Assembly (NCBI GenBank): GCA_964344435.1
Contig: CAYFNH010000010.1
Location: 1 to 36,907 of the forward strand
Reading direction: 5' to 3'
DNA length: 36,907 bases
DNA from: Thiopontia sp964344435
Lineage (GTDB): Bacteria; Pseudomonadota; Gammaproteobacteria; GCF-002020875
In this document: one piece after another, positions 7,980-16,304 of the stretch
Layout: every line of letters starts with the position of its first letter
Position numbering within the stretch: position 1 is the stretch's first letter
Made by a program: the position numbers and the translations under genes
Notes under the pieces: model-generated
Seen by the model: only the letters and a program-made list of their open reading frames with translations
Told to the model about the DNA's origin: nothing
The model's database searches: none

Positions 7980-8747
7980 TTACAGAATACAGGTGGTCAG
8001 CTCGAAACTGATATCTTCCATGGCCTGTGCGGGACGCTCTTCCATGCTGGGAATCATGAAACGGGCCGAGAAGCGGTGGCGCCCGCCACTGATCTCAACG
8101 TAATAGGGGGAGTCAATCGGCATGGTGACCCGAATCAGCTGATAGGGGGTATCCTTGTCGAGGCTGTGCTGATAGAACCCCTTGGCTGCTACAACGGTCG
8201 CAGGGGTCGCGCTCCGGCGGATCATGTCCAGTACCAGAGTTACCGCCTCACGAATGGTGTCAAAACTGCTGACCCAGGCCGCCAGTGAGTTGATGCGCTC
8301 TTCGGCGGGCAGGTTGAGCCAGAAGTGGTAGTGGGGGAAGTCGATGTCGGAGAGCCCACCGGGTACCCCGGAGCGTTGGCGGAAGCTCTTGAGAAACTCC
8401 GAGTTGCGCAGCTCCTGGCCCGGTTTGCCGCGCTCACTATCGAGATCGGTGGTGAGCTGTTTGATCTTGTCGAGGAAACCATCCAGCTGGGTGTGATCGA
8501 CGCCGGGGTGCTCCTTGAGTGCAGAGAGAGTGAGGTGGTTGCGATCCAGTTCCTTCATCAGATCCTTCTTCAGCTCGGAGCGGTCGGTCAGGGTCAGAAT
8601 CTCCTGCAGGCGTTCCAGCGTGGCGTGACTGCTGGCTGCAGTGGGTTCGTAGAGGGTGTCCTGGATGTTCTTGAACAGGGACTCCAGCCGCAGCAGTATA
8701 CGGATGCGTTCATTCAGAGGCTGTTCGTAGGTGATGGTGTTGGACAA
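7980..8747 (-). CDS. zapD: Cell division protein ZapD
   Basis: ZapD (YacF) cross-links FtsZ filaments and stabilises the Z ring at midcell. The 255-residue length and the start MSNTITYEQPLNERIRILLRL match the family, as do the helical N-terminal half and the beta-rich C-terminal half with FPHYHFWLNLP. No signal peptide or membrane segment is visible. It is the last gene of the leftward run pilC-pilD-coaE-zapD, 45 bases after coaE, and converges on the Nudix fusion with a 6-base gap. This neighbourhood is standard for gammaproteobacteria. Confidence 0.93.
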   Translation of the reverse strand: MSNTITYEQPLNERIRILLRLESLFKNIQDTLYEPTAASSHATLERLQEILTLTDRSELKKDLMKELDRNHLTLSALKEHPGVDHTQLDGFLDKIKQLTTDLDSERGKPGQELRNSEFLKSFRQRSGVPGGLSDIDFPHYHFWLNLPAEERINSLAAWVSSFDTIREAVTLVLDMIRRSATPATVVAAKGFYQHSLDKDTPYQLIRVTMPIDSPYYVEISGGRHRFSARFMIPSMEERPAQAMEDISFELTTCIL

Positions 8748-8792
8748 GGGGGGAACCGGTAACAGTGCAGCTTTGGGATGGGGCGAATTCTA

Positions 8793-9392
8793 TCACTCTC
8801 CACCAGTCAGCAGAAGGTATTGTTGGTGAAGCCTGTCGACCGCCTGTGGTAACTCGGCTGGATCCAGGTTGAGGAGGATGTCATCCGCCATCCGTAGCCG
8901 TTGTGGGCGCTCCATTTGAGTCTGGATGATCGCCTCGGCCTGTTGCCGGGTGATTTGATCACGCTTCATTACCCGGCTGATCTGTAAGGATTCGGGCAGG
9001 TCTATTACCAGTACCCGGTCAATCGAGTAGATACCTCCACGCCGGTCGGTAAGCAGCGGGATCATGAAGATCAGATAGGGGGCAGATACCTGTGCGGCCT
9101 GCTGCAGCATGATCTCGGCAATGCGGGGGTGAAGGATCTGCTCGACGGCCTCTCTGTCGGTTGGGTTTGCAAAAATCCGTTGGCGCAGCCTCTTGCGGTC
9201 GAGTTCCCCCTGTTGGTTGAGGATGGTAGTGCCGAATAGTGCCACCAGTTCGCCCAACCCCTCCGATCCGGGCAGGACGGCGCTACGGGCAGCCTGATCC
9301 GCATCCAGTACCGTGACACCATGCGCCTGGAACAGTTTGGCCGCACTGCTCTTGCCGCTGGCAATACCGCCGGTCAGACCGATATGAAGCAT
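8793..9392 (-). CDS. coaE: Dephospho-CoA kinase
   Basis: Phosphorylates the ribose 3'-OH of dephospho-CoA in the last step of coenzyme A synthesis. The 199-residue product begins MLHIGLTGGIASGKSSAA, with the P-loop at residues 8-15 and DADQAARSAV after it, as in the family. The frame is open for a further 70 codons upstream, but that part is not CoaE-like, so the ATG at 9392 is the start, 2 bases after the pilD stop. Cytoplasmic. coaBC at 14654 covers earlier steps of the same pathway. Confidence 0.95.
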   Translation of the reverse strand: MLHIGLTGGIASGKSSAAKLFQAHGVTVLDADQAARSAVLPGSEGLGELVALFGTTILNQQGELDRKRLRQRIFANPTDREAVEQILHPRIAEIMLQQAAQVSAPYLIFMIPLLTDRRGGIYSIDRVLVIDLPESLQISRVMKRDQITRQQAEAIIQTQMERPQRLRMADDILLNLDPAELPQAVDRLHQQYLLLTGGE

Positions 9393-9394
9393 GG

Positions 9395-10282
9395 TTAAAG
9401 GATCAGTGAGTGGAGCATGACCGGGGTAAGGAGCGACCCCCACAGCAGCGTGAACCAGCCACTGACCGCAAGGAAGGGGCCAAAGGGAATTGCAGTGGTC
9501 ATGACAGGGGTCGCACTTTTGCGAAGCAGCAGAGGCAGTGCAATCACAATGGCACCCAGTGAGGCCATCAGCAGGATTTGAGGCAATAACTCCCAGCCAC
9601 ACCAGGCTCCCAGTGCGGCCAGTAGCTTGAAGTCCCCCCTTCCGATCCCCTCTCGGCCGGTCCAGAAGTGGTGGGCCTGATACACACTCCAGAGTGCCAG
9701 ATAGCCTGCCACGCCCCCCCAGAGTGCGCTGGAAGGTGCAGTGAACAGGGTGAAGTGGTGGTTGAGAAGTAGCCCGGCCCAGAGGAGAGGCAGGGTGATA
9801 CTGTCTGGTAGTAGTTGATGCTCCAGGTCAATAAACAGCAGTGCCAGCAGCGCCCAGCCCAGTATGGTAGCGGTAATGGCCTGCAGTCCCGGGCCAAATT
9901 GCAGGGCAGAGAGGGCAGCAACAGATACTCCCAGCAGCTCCAGCAGAGGGTAACGCCAATGGATCGGGGCCTGGCACTGGCGGCAGCGTCCACGGTTGAG
10001 CAGGTATCCCAGTAGAGGCAGATTGTCCCTCCAGCGCAGGGAGTGTCTGCAGTGAGGACAGTAAGAGCCTGGGAAGCTGAGGCTCTCTTCGGTGGCCAAG
10101 GGTTCGCTGCAGGATGGGGACAGTGGTTGGCATGCCTGCTGCCAACTTCGCTCCATCATCTGAGGCAGGCGGTGAACTACAACGGTAAGAAAGCTGCCGA
10201 TTATGGCCCCAACCACCATGCTCAACAATAGGAAGGGGTAGGGGAGTTGAAACAGCTCCCATAGCGTGTGCAGTGAGGTCAC
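9395..10282 (-). CDS. pilD: Type IV prepilin peptidase / N-methyltransferase PilD
   Basis: Inner-membrane aspartic protease that cleaves type IV prepilin leaders before the conserved Phe and methylates the new N-terminus. The 295-residue protein has a first membrane helix (about 15-37), a cytoplasmic zinc domain with two CxxC pairs (CPHC and CRQC) and several more membrane helices. The two catalytic aspartates are in LFIDLEHQLLPD and GRGDFKLLAALG. It starts with GTG, overlapping the pilC stop by four bases (GTGA). Substrates in this window include the pilins at 12931 and 13313. Confidence 0.95.
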   Translation of the reverse strand: MTSLHTLWELFQLPYPFLLLSMVVGAIIGSFLTVVVHRLPQMMERSWQQACQPLSPSCSEPLATEESLSFPGSYCPHCRHSLRWRDNLPLLGYLLNRGRCRQCQAPIHWRYPLLELLGVSVAALSALQFGPGLQAITATILGWALLALLFIDLEHQLLPDSITLPLLWAGLLLNHHFTLFTAPSSALWGGVAGYLALWSVYQAHHFWTGREGIGRGDFKLLAALGAWCGWELLPQILLMASLGAIVIALPLLLRKSATPVMTTAIPFGPFLAVSGWFTLLWGSLLTPVMLHSLIL

Positions 10283-11469
10283 AGGTGTTGTCCCATCTGA
10301 AAGATCGGTTGATAGAGGGCGATGGCGAGCACACCCACCAGGGCCCCCATCAAGGTGATGAGCAGTGGTTCCAGCAGGGTGGTGAACTGCTCGATGCGGT
10401 GTTCGATTTCGTTCTCGTAGTAGATGGCGAGCCGTTCCAGCATCTGCCCCAGTTCTCCGCTCTGTTCACCGGCATGAACCATCTGGATCGCTATTGGAGG
10501 GAACAACTTGTGTTGCTGCATGGCGCTGGAGAGAGAGGCTCCCTGATGAATGGCATCGTGGGTCTGCTGAATGGCCTGTTTTACCGGGACAAGTGACGTC
10601 ATCTCTGCGCTGCTCAGCAGTGCGGTATGGAGGGGGATCGCGGCGCGGTGCAGGATGGAGAGGGTGCGCCCGATGCGTGCAATCATCACCTCTTGCAGGG
10701 TGATACCGATGAGTGGTGTCTGTAGTAGGGCGTGATCCAGAAACCTTCGCAATGGAGTGAGGGTCTGGTAGGCCAGATAGAGCAGCAGCGGGGTCAGCAA
10801 CAGCGTGGAGAGAATGGCGCTGACATGGCTCTGCAGTAGATGGGCGAGGTTGAGCAGGTGCTGTGTCAACGGTGGCAGTGCCCCCCCCAGACTCTGAAAC
10901 AGGGATTCAAATTGTGGCACCACCTGCAGCAGCAGAAACAGGGTGATGGTAATGGTAAACAGCAGTACTCCCGCTGGGTAGGCGACCGCCTTCCAGCTCT
11001 GTCGTTTCAGGGTGCGGATGCGCTCACGATGCTCAGCGGCCCGCTGCAGGAGTAGCGGCAGCTGACTGGACTGCTCACCGGAACGGATCAGGTGAACCAG
11101 AAACGGATCAAACAGTGTGGGGCGGTTGGAGAGGATGGTCGAGAACGGTTGCCCCTGTTGTAACTCCTGCAGCATCGACTCTGTCAGTGTGCGCAAGGGG
11201 CCTTGCGGCAACCCCTGGATGGAACCTTCAAGTGCGCGGGAGAGGGTTAGGCCTGCACTGAGCAGGGTAGAGAGTTGTCGAATAAAGAGGGTGACTTGGG
11301 TTTCGCTGGGGAGGCGTTGGAGTTGAAGCCGGGGCAGTGAAAAGGTATGCGCCGACTCGATCCCCTGATGCTGCAGCTGGACAAGCGCACTGGAGCGATC
11401 AGCCGCCTGCAGCGCTCCCCGGACTGCCTTCCCGGAGTGGGTTTTGCCGCGCCAATAGTAGGTCTTCAT
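10279..11469 (-). CDS. pilC: Type IV pilus inner-membrane platform protein PilC
   Basis: PilC is the inner-membrane platform that works with the PilB and PilT ATPases to assemble and retract the pilus. The 396-residue product has the tandem GspF/PilC layout: two related cytoplasmic helical repeats (FIRQLSTLLSAGL near the first, RTLSILHRAAIPL in the second), membrane helices after each, and a last helix at the C-terminus. The start is the ATG at 11469 (MKTYYWRGKTHSG); 15 extra codons upstream overlap the divergent slpA promoter region and are not family-like. pilB, usually just upstream, is not here; slpA-ispH occupies that place on the other strand. Confidence 0.94.
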   Translation of the reverse strand: MKTYYWRGKTHSGKAVRGALQAADRSSALVQLQHQGIESAHTFSLPRLQLQRLPSETQVTLFIRQLSTLLSAGLTLSRALEGSIQGLPQGPLRTLTESMLQELQQGQPFSTILSNRPTLFDPFLVHLIRSGEQSSQLPLLLQRAAEHRERIRTLKRQSWKAVAYPAGVLLFTITITLFLLLQVVPQFESLFQSLGGALPPLTQHLLNLAHLLQSHVSAILSTLLLTPLLLYLAYQTLTPLRRFLDHALLQTPLIGITLQEVMIARIGRTLSILHRAAIPLHTALLSSAEMTSLVPVKQAIQQTHDAIHQGASLSSAMQQHKLFPPIAIQMVHAGEQSGELGQMLERLAIYYENEIEHRIEQFTTLLEPLLITLMGALVGVLAIALYQPIFQMGQHL

Positions 11470-11496
11470 GTCGTCTTCAGCCCCCCTGTTTTCCTC

Positions 11497-11508
11497 ATAG
11501 TATACTAT
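11497..11508. promoter_or_regulatory. Palindromic divergent -10 region between pilC and slpA
   Basis: ATAGTATACTAT is a perfect 12-bp palindrome holding TATACT on both strands (+ 11501-11506, - 11504-11499). The + strand start would fall at about 11513, the A of the slpA ATG. Neither direction has a convincing -35. Confidence 0.45.
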
Positions 11509-11512
11509 CGGC

Positions 11513-11986
11513 ATGAAACAGTCAGAACAGCATGATGGGCCGAGAGTTGATGTGGGACAGCAGATTGTGATTGCCTATCGGCTGGCATTGGCCAATGGTA
11601 TGGAGGTGGATTCCGCCACAGAGGAGGATCCCTTCGAGTATGTGGTTGGGGATGGCTCTCTGATAGCGGCCCTGGAGTCCCTGTTGATCGGCATGAGAGA
11701 GGGGGAGCGACAGCAGTTCCTGATTGCTGCAGAGGAGGGGTTTGGTCTGCCGGATCCGGCACAGATTCACCGCTTTCCCCGGGACACCTTTCAGGCAGAG
11801 GTGGAAGGGGAGACGTTGGCTCCCGGTGTGGTGATCTCGTTTGAGGCCCCCTCCGGCGACCTGGTACCGGCAACCATTGTGGCACTGCACGAGGAGGAGA
11901 TCGAGGTTGATTTCAACCATCCGCTGGCAGGAAGGGATCTTCAGTTCGAGGTGGAGATCCTCTCCGCAGGAGGAAAGGGGGCATGA
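11513..11986 (+). CDS. slpA: FKBP-type peptidyl-prolyl isomerase SlpA
   Basis: Cytoplasmic prolyl isomerase and chaperone of the SlyD/FkpB family, 157 residues. IAYRLALANGMEVDS, then FEYVVGDGSLIAALESLLIGM, is the FKBP core; the flap insertion (IF domain) lies at about 75-130; FNHPLAGRDLQFEVEI closes the fold. SlyD's metal-binding His/Cys tail is absent. It overlaps ispH by four bases (ATGA), the usual pairing in gammaproteobacteria. No Shine-Dalgarno precedes the ATG, and a -10-like box lies 7 nt before it, so the mRNA may be leaderless. Confidence 0.92.
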   Translation: MKQSEQHDGPRVDVGQQIVIAYRLALANGMEVDSATEEDPFEYVVGDGSLIAALESLLIGMREGERQQFLIAAEEGFGLPDPAQIHRFPRDTFQAEVEGETLAPGVVISFEAPSGDLVPATIVALHEEEIEVDFNHPLAGRDLQFEVEILSAGGKGA

Positions 11987-12915
11987 AAATCGAGCTGGCC
12001 CGTCCCAGAGGGTTTTGTGCAGGAGTGGAGCGGGCGATTGCCATTGTTGAGCGGGTGTTGGAGCGCTTTGGTACACCGGTCTATGTGCGTCACGAGGTGG
12101 TACACAATCGAATTGTGGTGCAGCAACTGCGTGACAAGGGGGCGATTTTTGTGCAGGATCTGGATGAGGTGCCGGAGGGGGCCAGGGTGATCTTCAGTGC
12201 TCATGGCGTCTCTGTCACAGTCGAGGCGGAGGCCGCAGAGAGAAGTCTGGAAGTTTATGATGCCACCTGTCCTCTGGTGACCAAGGTGCACCTGCAGGTG
12301 GCGCGCCATGGCAGAGAGGGGCGGGATGTGGTGCTGATTGGCCATGCTGGCCACCCGGAGGTGGAGGGAACTCTGGGGCGCTATCACAGAGAGCAGGGGG
12401 GGAAGATCCATCTGGTGGAGAGTGCCGAGTCAGTAACCCAGCTTGAGGTCAATAATCCGCAAGCGCTCTCCTACGCAACCCAGACCACGCTCTCGGTTGA
12501 TGATGCCGAGGTGGTGGTGGATGCGCTCAAACAGCGTTTCCCGGCATTGCAGGGGCCCAAGCGCGATGACATCTGTTATGCCACCCAGAATCGACAGAAT
12601 GCGATCAAGCAGCTGGCGCAGAAGTGTGACCTGGTATTGGTGGTGGGGTCAGCCAACAGCTCCAACTCCAACCGTCTGCGGGAGATTGCACAAGCATCCG
12701 GCGCACTTGCTTACCTGATTGATGAGGCGGCAGAGATTGACCCACAGTGGTTGGCCGGGATTGAGCGGGTTGGGGTCTCGGCGGGTGCCTCCGCCCCCGA
12801 GACACTGGTTGAGGGGGTAGTGGAGCGGTTGCAGCAGCTGGGGGGGGAGTGGTCGGGTGAGCCATTGATCGATGAGGAGGAGGTTTTCTTCCCGTTGCCA
12901 CAGGCACTGCGGTAG
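11983..12915 (+). CDS. ispH: 4-hydroxy-3-methylbut-2-enyl diphosphate reductase IspH
   Basis: Last enzyme of the MEP pathway, reducing HMBPP to IPP and DMAPP with a 4Fe-4S cluster. The 310-residue protein starts MKIELARPRGFCAGVERAI; C12 is the first cluster ligand, followed by one in DATCPLVTK and one in GSANSSNSNRL's preceding region (DDICYATQNRQ). Active-site features are EVVHN, SAHGV, GHAGHPEVEGTLG and the C-terminal GVSAGASAPETLVEGV. Translationally coupled to slpA. Followed by convergent pilin genes with a 15-base gap. Confidence 0.97.
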   Translation: MKIELARPRGFCAGVERAIAIVERVLERFGTPVYVRHEVVHNRIVVQQLRDKGAIFVQDLDEVPEGARVIFSAHGVSVTVEAEAAERSLEVYDATCPLVTKVHLQVARHGREGRDVVLIGHAGHPEVEGTLGRYHREQGGKIHLVESAESVTQLEVNNPQALSYATQTTLSVDDAEVVVDALKQRFPALQGPKRDDICYATQNRQNAIKQLAQKCDLVLVVGSANSSNSNRLREIAQASGALAYLIDEAAEIDPQWLAGIERVGVSAGASAPETLVEGVVERLQQLGGEWSGEPLIDEEEVFFPLPQALR

Positions 12916-12930
12916 AGATCTTTTGTGAAT

Positions 12931-13332
12931 TCAATGCCAGCACTGCGTTACTGAACCACTACCGCTGATGTTGCGTGTTCCCTGTTCATTCAGAGAATAG
13001 TTGCCGCACAGGGTGTCACTACTTTGCGCTCCAATCGCAGTGGCGGTGAGTTGATAACTGCTGTCGGTTGCGGTGATGCCGAGTTGGTAGTGTCCGTTTT
13101 CGGAGAGTGGCTGGTAGAGCTCGATGGATGCACTGCTATAGCTGCCGTTTTCCAGAAAGTGGCGCTCTACCTTGTGGGCAAAGCTGGTCAGGGCGATGGT
13201 GGCATCACTTCTGCGCACCTGTTGCAGTTGTGATTCGTAGCTGGGCAGTGCCAGTGTCGCCAGAATTCCGATGATGGCGATGGCAATGATCAGCTCAACC
13301 AGACTGAAGCCATTACAGTTCGCAGCTTTCAA
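12931..13332 (-). CDS. Type IV pilin (PilE-like minor pilin)
   Basis: Type IV pilin-like protein, 133 residues. The leader is MKAANCNG, cleaved before FSLVELIIAIAIIGILATLA, the class-III signal with Glu at +5. A soluble domain with two C-terminal cysteines (DTLCGNY and VTQCWH) forms the likely D-loop. I chose the TTG at 13332 because CAGGAG lies 6 nt upstream and the leader length fits; an ATG at 13365 gives a long atypical leader. It overlaps the end of the pseudopilin gene at 13313 and is probably co-transcribed with it. A role in pilus assembly or DNA uptake is likely; major versus minor cannot be decided from sequence. Confidence 0.85.
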   Translation of the reverse strand: MKAANCNGFSLVELIIAIAIIGILATLALPSYESQLQQVRRSDATIALTSFAHKVERHFLENGSYSSASIELYQPLSENGHYQLGITATDSSYQLTATAIGAQSSDTLCGNYSLNEQGTRNISGSGSVTQCWH

Positions 13333-13888
13333 TATTGTCTCCTGAACTGGTTTCCGGAATACCATCCCCGTCGTTGTCTGGAGCGATACGTATACGCCCG
13401 GTGCTGTTGATGTAGATCAGTTGAGAGCCAACCAGCTGGTTTTGCTCGCACAGTACCAGGCGACTGAAGCTGGTGGAGTCTCCGGTCGGAGTGTAGGTGA
13501 TCCGGTTCTTGAAGTTGCCAACACCACGTAGTGTGACCAGTTCGGGTAGTGAATTGTGGCGATGCAGGATGGTGTCACCGCTATCGATACGACCATCCCC
13601 ATCGAGATTTTCGAACAGTATCCAACCGGATTCCCACTCGGCAGCGGTGTTGCATTGGCTCTCCAAATCGCTCTTGCAGAGCGTAACCTTGCGGTTGCGT
13701 TGGATAGCGCTGTTGCGAGCCAGCTGTAGCTGTTGGGTGAAGTCGGTTGCTGCGCTGTAGAGGGTATTGTGTGAGGTGGATGCCGAGAGATTGGGGATCA
13801 GTTGAGAGAGCAGAATAAACATCAGAGTGAGGGTTACCAGTAGCTCTGGCAGGGTAAACCCCTGGTGGTGGGGATCAGAGGAGACCAC
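13313..13888 (-). CDS. GspH/FimT family pseudopilin
   Basis: Minor pseudopilin that probably primes pilus assembly. A prepilin site (HHQG before FTLPELLVTLTLMF) is followed by a GspH-type domain: AATDFTQQLQLARNSAIQRNRKVTLC, WILFENLDGDGRID, and a C-terminal DNDGDGIPE Asp-rich loop that could bind calcium. The start is uncertain. GTG at 13888 gives a 10-residue leader inside the end of radC but has no clear Shine-Dalgarno; GTG at 13915 has GGAG only 3 nt before it. Elsewhere in gammaproteobacteria fimT, pilV, pilW, pilX and pilY1 cluster near ispH; only this gene and one pilin are seen here. Confidence 0.82.
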   Translation of the reverse strand: MVSSDPHHQGFTLPELLVTLTLMFILLSQLIPNLSASTSHNTLYSAATDFTQQLQLARNSAIQRNRKVTLCKSDLESQCNTAAEWESGWILFENLDGDGRIDSGDTILHRHNSLPELVTLRGVGNFKNRITYTPTGDSTSFSRLVLCEQNQLVGSQLIYINSTGRIRIAPDNDGDGIPETSSGDNIESCEL

Positions 13889-14552
13889 GTTCTGCCAGTG
13901 AGGTGCTGTGCTCACCGTCTCCGATAATGATGTGATCGAGTACCCGAATGTCGACCAGTTCGAGGGCCTTCTGCAGCTGCCGGGTAATGTTGTGGTCGGC
14001 ACTGCTTGGTTCGGCTATCCCGGAGGGGTGGTTGTGGGCAAAGATCACCGCTGCTGCATTGTGTTTAAGTGCATCCCGTACCACTTCACGTGGGTGGACC
14101 GAAGCGCCATCGATGGTGCCGGTGAAGAGGATCCCGAAGTGGATCACCCGGTGACGGTTATCAAGGTAGAGGGCTCCAAATGCCTCATGTGGATAGTGGC
14201 GCAACTGGCTGCTGAGATAGCTGCGGGTCAGCTGTGGGGAGGTGAGTGCATCCCCTCGCAGTAGTTGGGCCTTGAGGTGGCGGCTCGACATCTCCAGCAC
14301 CGCCTGCAGCTGGGTGAACTTGGCATCCCCCAGCCCCTTGGCAGCACAGAACTGGGTGTGATCCGCCTCCAGCAGGGGGCGCAGTCCGCCAAAGTGATCC
14401 AGCAGTTCACGTGCCAGATCAACCGCAGACTTGCCCTTGACCCCGGTGCGCAGAAAGATCGCCAGCAGCTCGGCATCAGAGAGGCTGGAGGCTCCTCGTG
14501 CCAGTAGTTTTTCTCGTGGTCGTTCCCCCTCCGGCCAGTCTGTAATCGCCAT
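13875..14552 (-). CDS. radC: RadC family JAB/MPN-domain protein
   Basis: RadC-like protein of 225 residues, once called a DNA repair protein; its real function is unsettled, and some relatives aid natural transformation. N-terminal helix-hairpin-helix region with LSDAELLAIFLRTGVKGKSAVDLA and KGLGDAKFTQLQA. The C-terminal MPN domain has the JAMM zinc motif HNHPSGIAEPSSAD, so a metalloprotease-like site is intact. It ends inside the upstream part of the pseudopilin gene. Divergent from coaBC with about 100 bases between. Confidence 0.93.
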   Translation of the reverse strand: MAITDWPEGERPREKLLARGASSLSDAELLAIFLRTGVKGKSAVDLARELLDHFGGLRPLLEADHTQFCAAKGLGDAKFTQLQAVLEMSSRHLKAQLLRGDALTSPQLTRSYLSSQLRHYPHEAFGALYLDNRHRVIHFGILFTGTIDGASVHPREVVRDALKHNAAAVIFAHNHPSGIAEPSSADHNITRQLQKALELVDIRVLDHIIIGDGEHSTSLAERGLL

Positions 14553-14653
14553 ATTGCCCCCCTGAAGCGGTTGAATGGCATGATCATAGAGTAAATGAAA
14601 ACTGTTTTGGGTTACAAAATGTTACAGGTGTTGTTGCGGTATACTTGCGCGCC

Positions 14654-15862
14654 ATGAAAACGGAACGACTGTTACAGAACCGTAATATCCTGCTCGGGGT
14701 CACGGGCGGGATTGCCGCCTATAAAAGTGCTGAGCTGGTGCGCCTGTTGATCAAGGCGGGGGCGGTGGTACGGGTGGTGATGACCGAGTCGGCACAACAG
14801 TTTGTCGGGGCGCTCACCTTTCAGGCGCTCTCGGGAAATCCGGTGTATACCTCTCTGCTCGATGCCGAGGCTGAGGCGGGGATGGGACATATTGAGCTGG
14901 CCCGTTGGGCCGATCTGGTGGTGGTGGCCCCGGCAACGGCAGACTTTATCGCCCGCCAGGCAAGCGGACGGGCCGATGACTTGTTGAGCGCGCTCTGTCG
15001 GGCAACGGCGGCACCACTCTGGATTGCACCGGCGATGAATCAACAGATGTGGTTGGATAGCGCTGTACAGCAGAATGTACAACAGTTGCAGGTGCAGGGA
15101 GTGGCGCTGATCGGACCGGATGAAGGCTTCCAGGCGTGTGGTGAACTGGGGCCGGGGCGGATGGTGGAGCCGGCGGTGATTGTAGAGGCGCTTGGCGGGC
15201 AGTTTGCAACCGGAACTCTGCAGGGGATGCGTGTGGTGGTGACCGCGGGGCCAACCCGTGAACCGCTCGATCCGGTCCGTTTTCTGACCAACCGCAGCTC
15301 AGGCAAGATGGGCTTTGCCGTGGCTCGGGCAGCGGTTGAGGCAGGGGCAGAGGTGGTGCTGGTTAGCGGGCCGGTACAGCATTCAACTCCGGATCATGTG
15401 CAACGGATCGATGTTGAGACGGCAGAGGAGATGGCCGATGCGGTTGCCGCTGTGGTCAAAGAGGCTGATCTCTTTATTGCAACGGCAGCGGTGGCGGACT
15501 ATCGTCCCGCAGCGAGTGCACCTCGCAAGATCAAGAAAGACGCCAGTGAACTACAACTCAACCTGGTTCGGAATCGGGATATCCTCTCCGAGGTGGCGGC
15601 CTCCGGGCAGCCACCGTTTACGGTTGGTTTTGCAGCAGAGACCGACAACCTGCGTGAGTATGCGCAGCAGAAGCGGCAGCGGAAACAGATTGATATGATC
15701 GCTGCCAACCAGGTAGGTAGAGGGGTCGGTTTCGACGTGGACGAGAATGCGTTGACGCTGTTCTGGGAGGGGGGAGAGCAGGTGCTGCCTCAGACCAGTA
15801 AACAGCAGTTGGCTCGGCAGTTGATTGAGATAATCGCAGAGAGAATGAATGAAAAAGGTTGA
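14654..15862 (+). CDS. coaBC: Bifunctional phosphopantothenoylcysteine decarboxylase / synthetase CoaBC
   Basis: Joins cysteine to 4'-phosphopantothenate (CoaB) and decarboxylates the product with FMN (CoaC), middle steps of CoA synthesis. 402 residues: the CoaC half has GVTGGIAAYKSAELVR, VVVAPATADFIA and the PAMNQQMW substrate motif; the CoaB half has VTAGPTREPLDPVRFLTNRSSGKMG and ADYRPAASAPRKIKK. The start is the ATG at 14654; a TTG nine bases earlier is less likely. There is no clear Shine-Dalgarno, and TATACT lies at 14640-14645, so the leader would be very short. First gene of coaBC-dut-algC, with argB following. Confidence 0.96.
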   Translation: MKTERLLQNRNILLGVTGGIAAYKSAELVRLLIKAGAVVRVVMTESAQQFVGALTFQALSGNPVYTSLLDAEAEAGMGHIELARWADLVVVAPATADFIARQASGRADDLLSALCRATAAPLWIAPAMNQQMWLDSAVQQNVQQLQVQGVALIGPDEGFQACGELGPGRMVEPAVIVEALGGQFATGTLQGMRVVVTAGPTREPLDPVRFLTNRSSGKMGFAVARAAVEAGAEVVLVSGPVQHSTPDHVQRIDVETAEEMADAVAAVVKEADLFIATAAVADYRPAASAPRKIKKDASELQLNLVRNRDILSEVAASGQPPFTVGFAAETDNLREYAQQKRQRKQIDMIAANQVGRGVGFDVDENALTLFWEGGEQVLPQTSKQQLARQLIEIIAERMNEKG

Positions 15863-16304
15863 ATTGAAAATTCTGGATGAACGAATCGGTAGCGAGTTTC
15901 CGCTACCACACTACGCCACAACAGGCTCTGCGGGGATGGATCTGCGGGCCTGTATTGATGCTCCATTGGAGTTGAAGCCGGGGATGACTGAACTGATCCC
16001 GACCGGAATCGCGATCCATATGCAGGACCAGTCGATGGCAGCGACGCTGTTGCCACGCTCCGGCCTTGGACACAAGCATGGGGTGGTGCTGGGTAATCTG
16101 GTGGGGGTGATTGACTCTGATTACCAGGGGCAGATCTTTGTCTCTTGCTGGAACCGGGGAGAGGTTACCTTCACCGTTGAACCGGGTGAGCGCATTGCAC
16201 AGATGGTCTTTGTGCCGGTGATTCAGGCCGAATTCGAGATCGTGGATACGTTTGATGCCTCGGAGCGGGGGGATGGTGGTTTTGGACATACAGGGAGCAA
16301 GTAA
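15849..16304 (+). CDS. dut: Deoxyuridine 5'-triphosphate nucleotidohydrolase (dUTPase)
   Basis: Homotrimeric dUTPase that converts dUTP to dUMP and pyrophosphate, preventing uracil incorporation and feeding thyA (34221). 151 residues with the conserved motifs in order: GSAGMDLRA, LLPRSGLG, GNLVGVIDSDYQG, ERIAQMVF and the C-terminal RGDGGFGHTG arm that closes the active site. It starts within the last codons of coaBC (14-base overlap), and its stop codon shares a base with the algC start. The coaBC-dut-algC order is typical of gammaproteobacteria. Confidence 0.97.
   Translation: MKKVELKILDERIGSEFPLPHYATTGSAGMDLRACIDAPLELKPGMTELIPTGIAIHMQDQSMAATLLPRSGLGHKHGVVLGNLVGVIDSDYQGQIFVSCWNRGEVTFTVEPGERIAQMVFVPVIQAEFEIVDTFDASERGDGGFGHTGSK

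Noticed and set aside
9393..9602. Longer CoaE with 70 extra N-terminal residues
   Set aside because: The extra part overlaps the pilD coding end, is Cys- and Pro-rich and unlike any CoaE; the P-loop protein begins at 9392.
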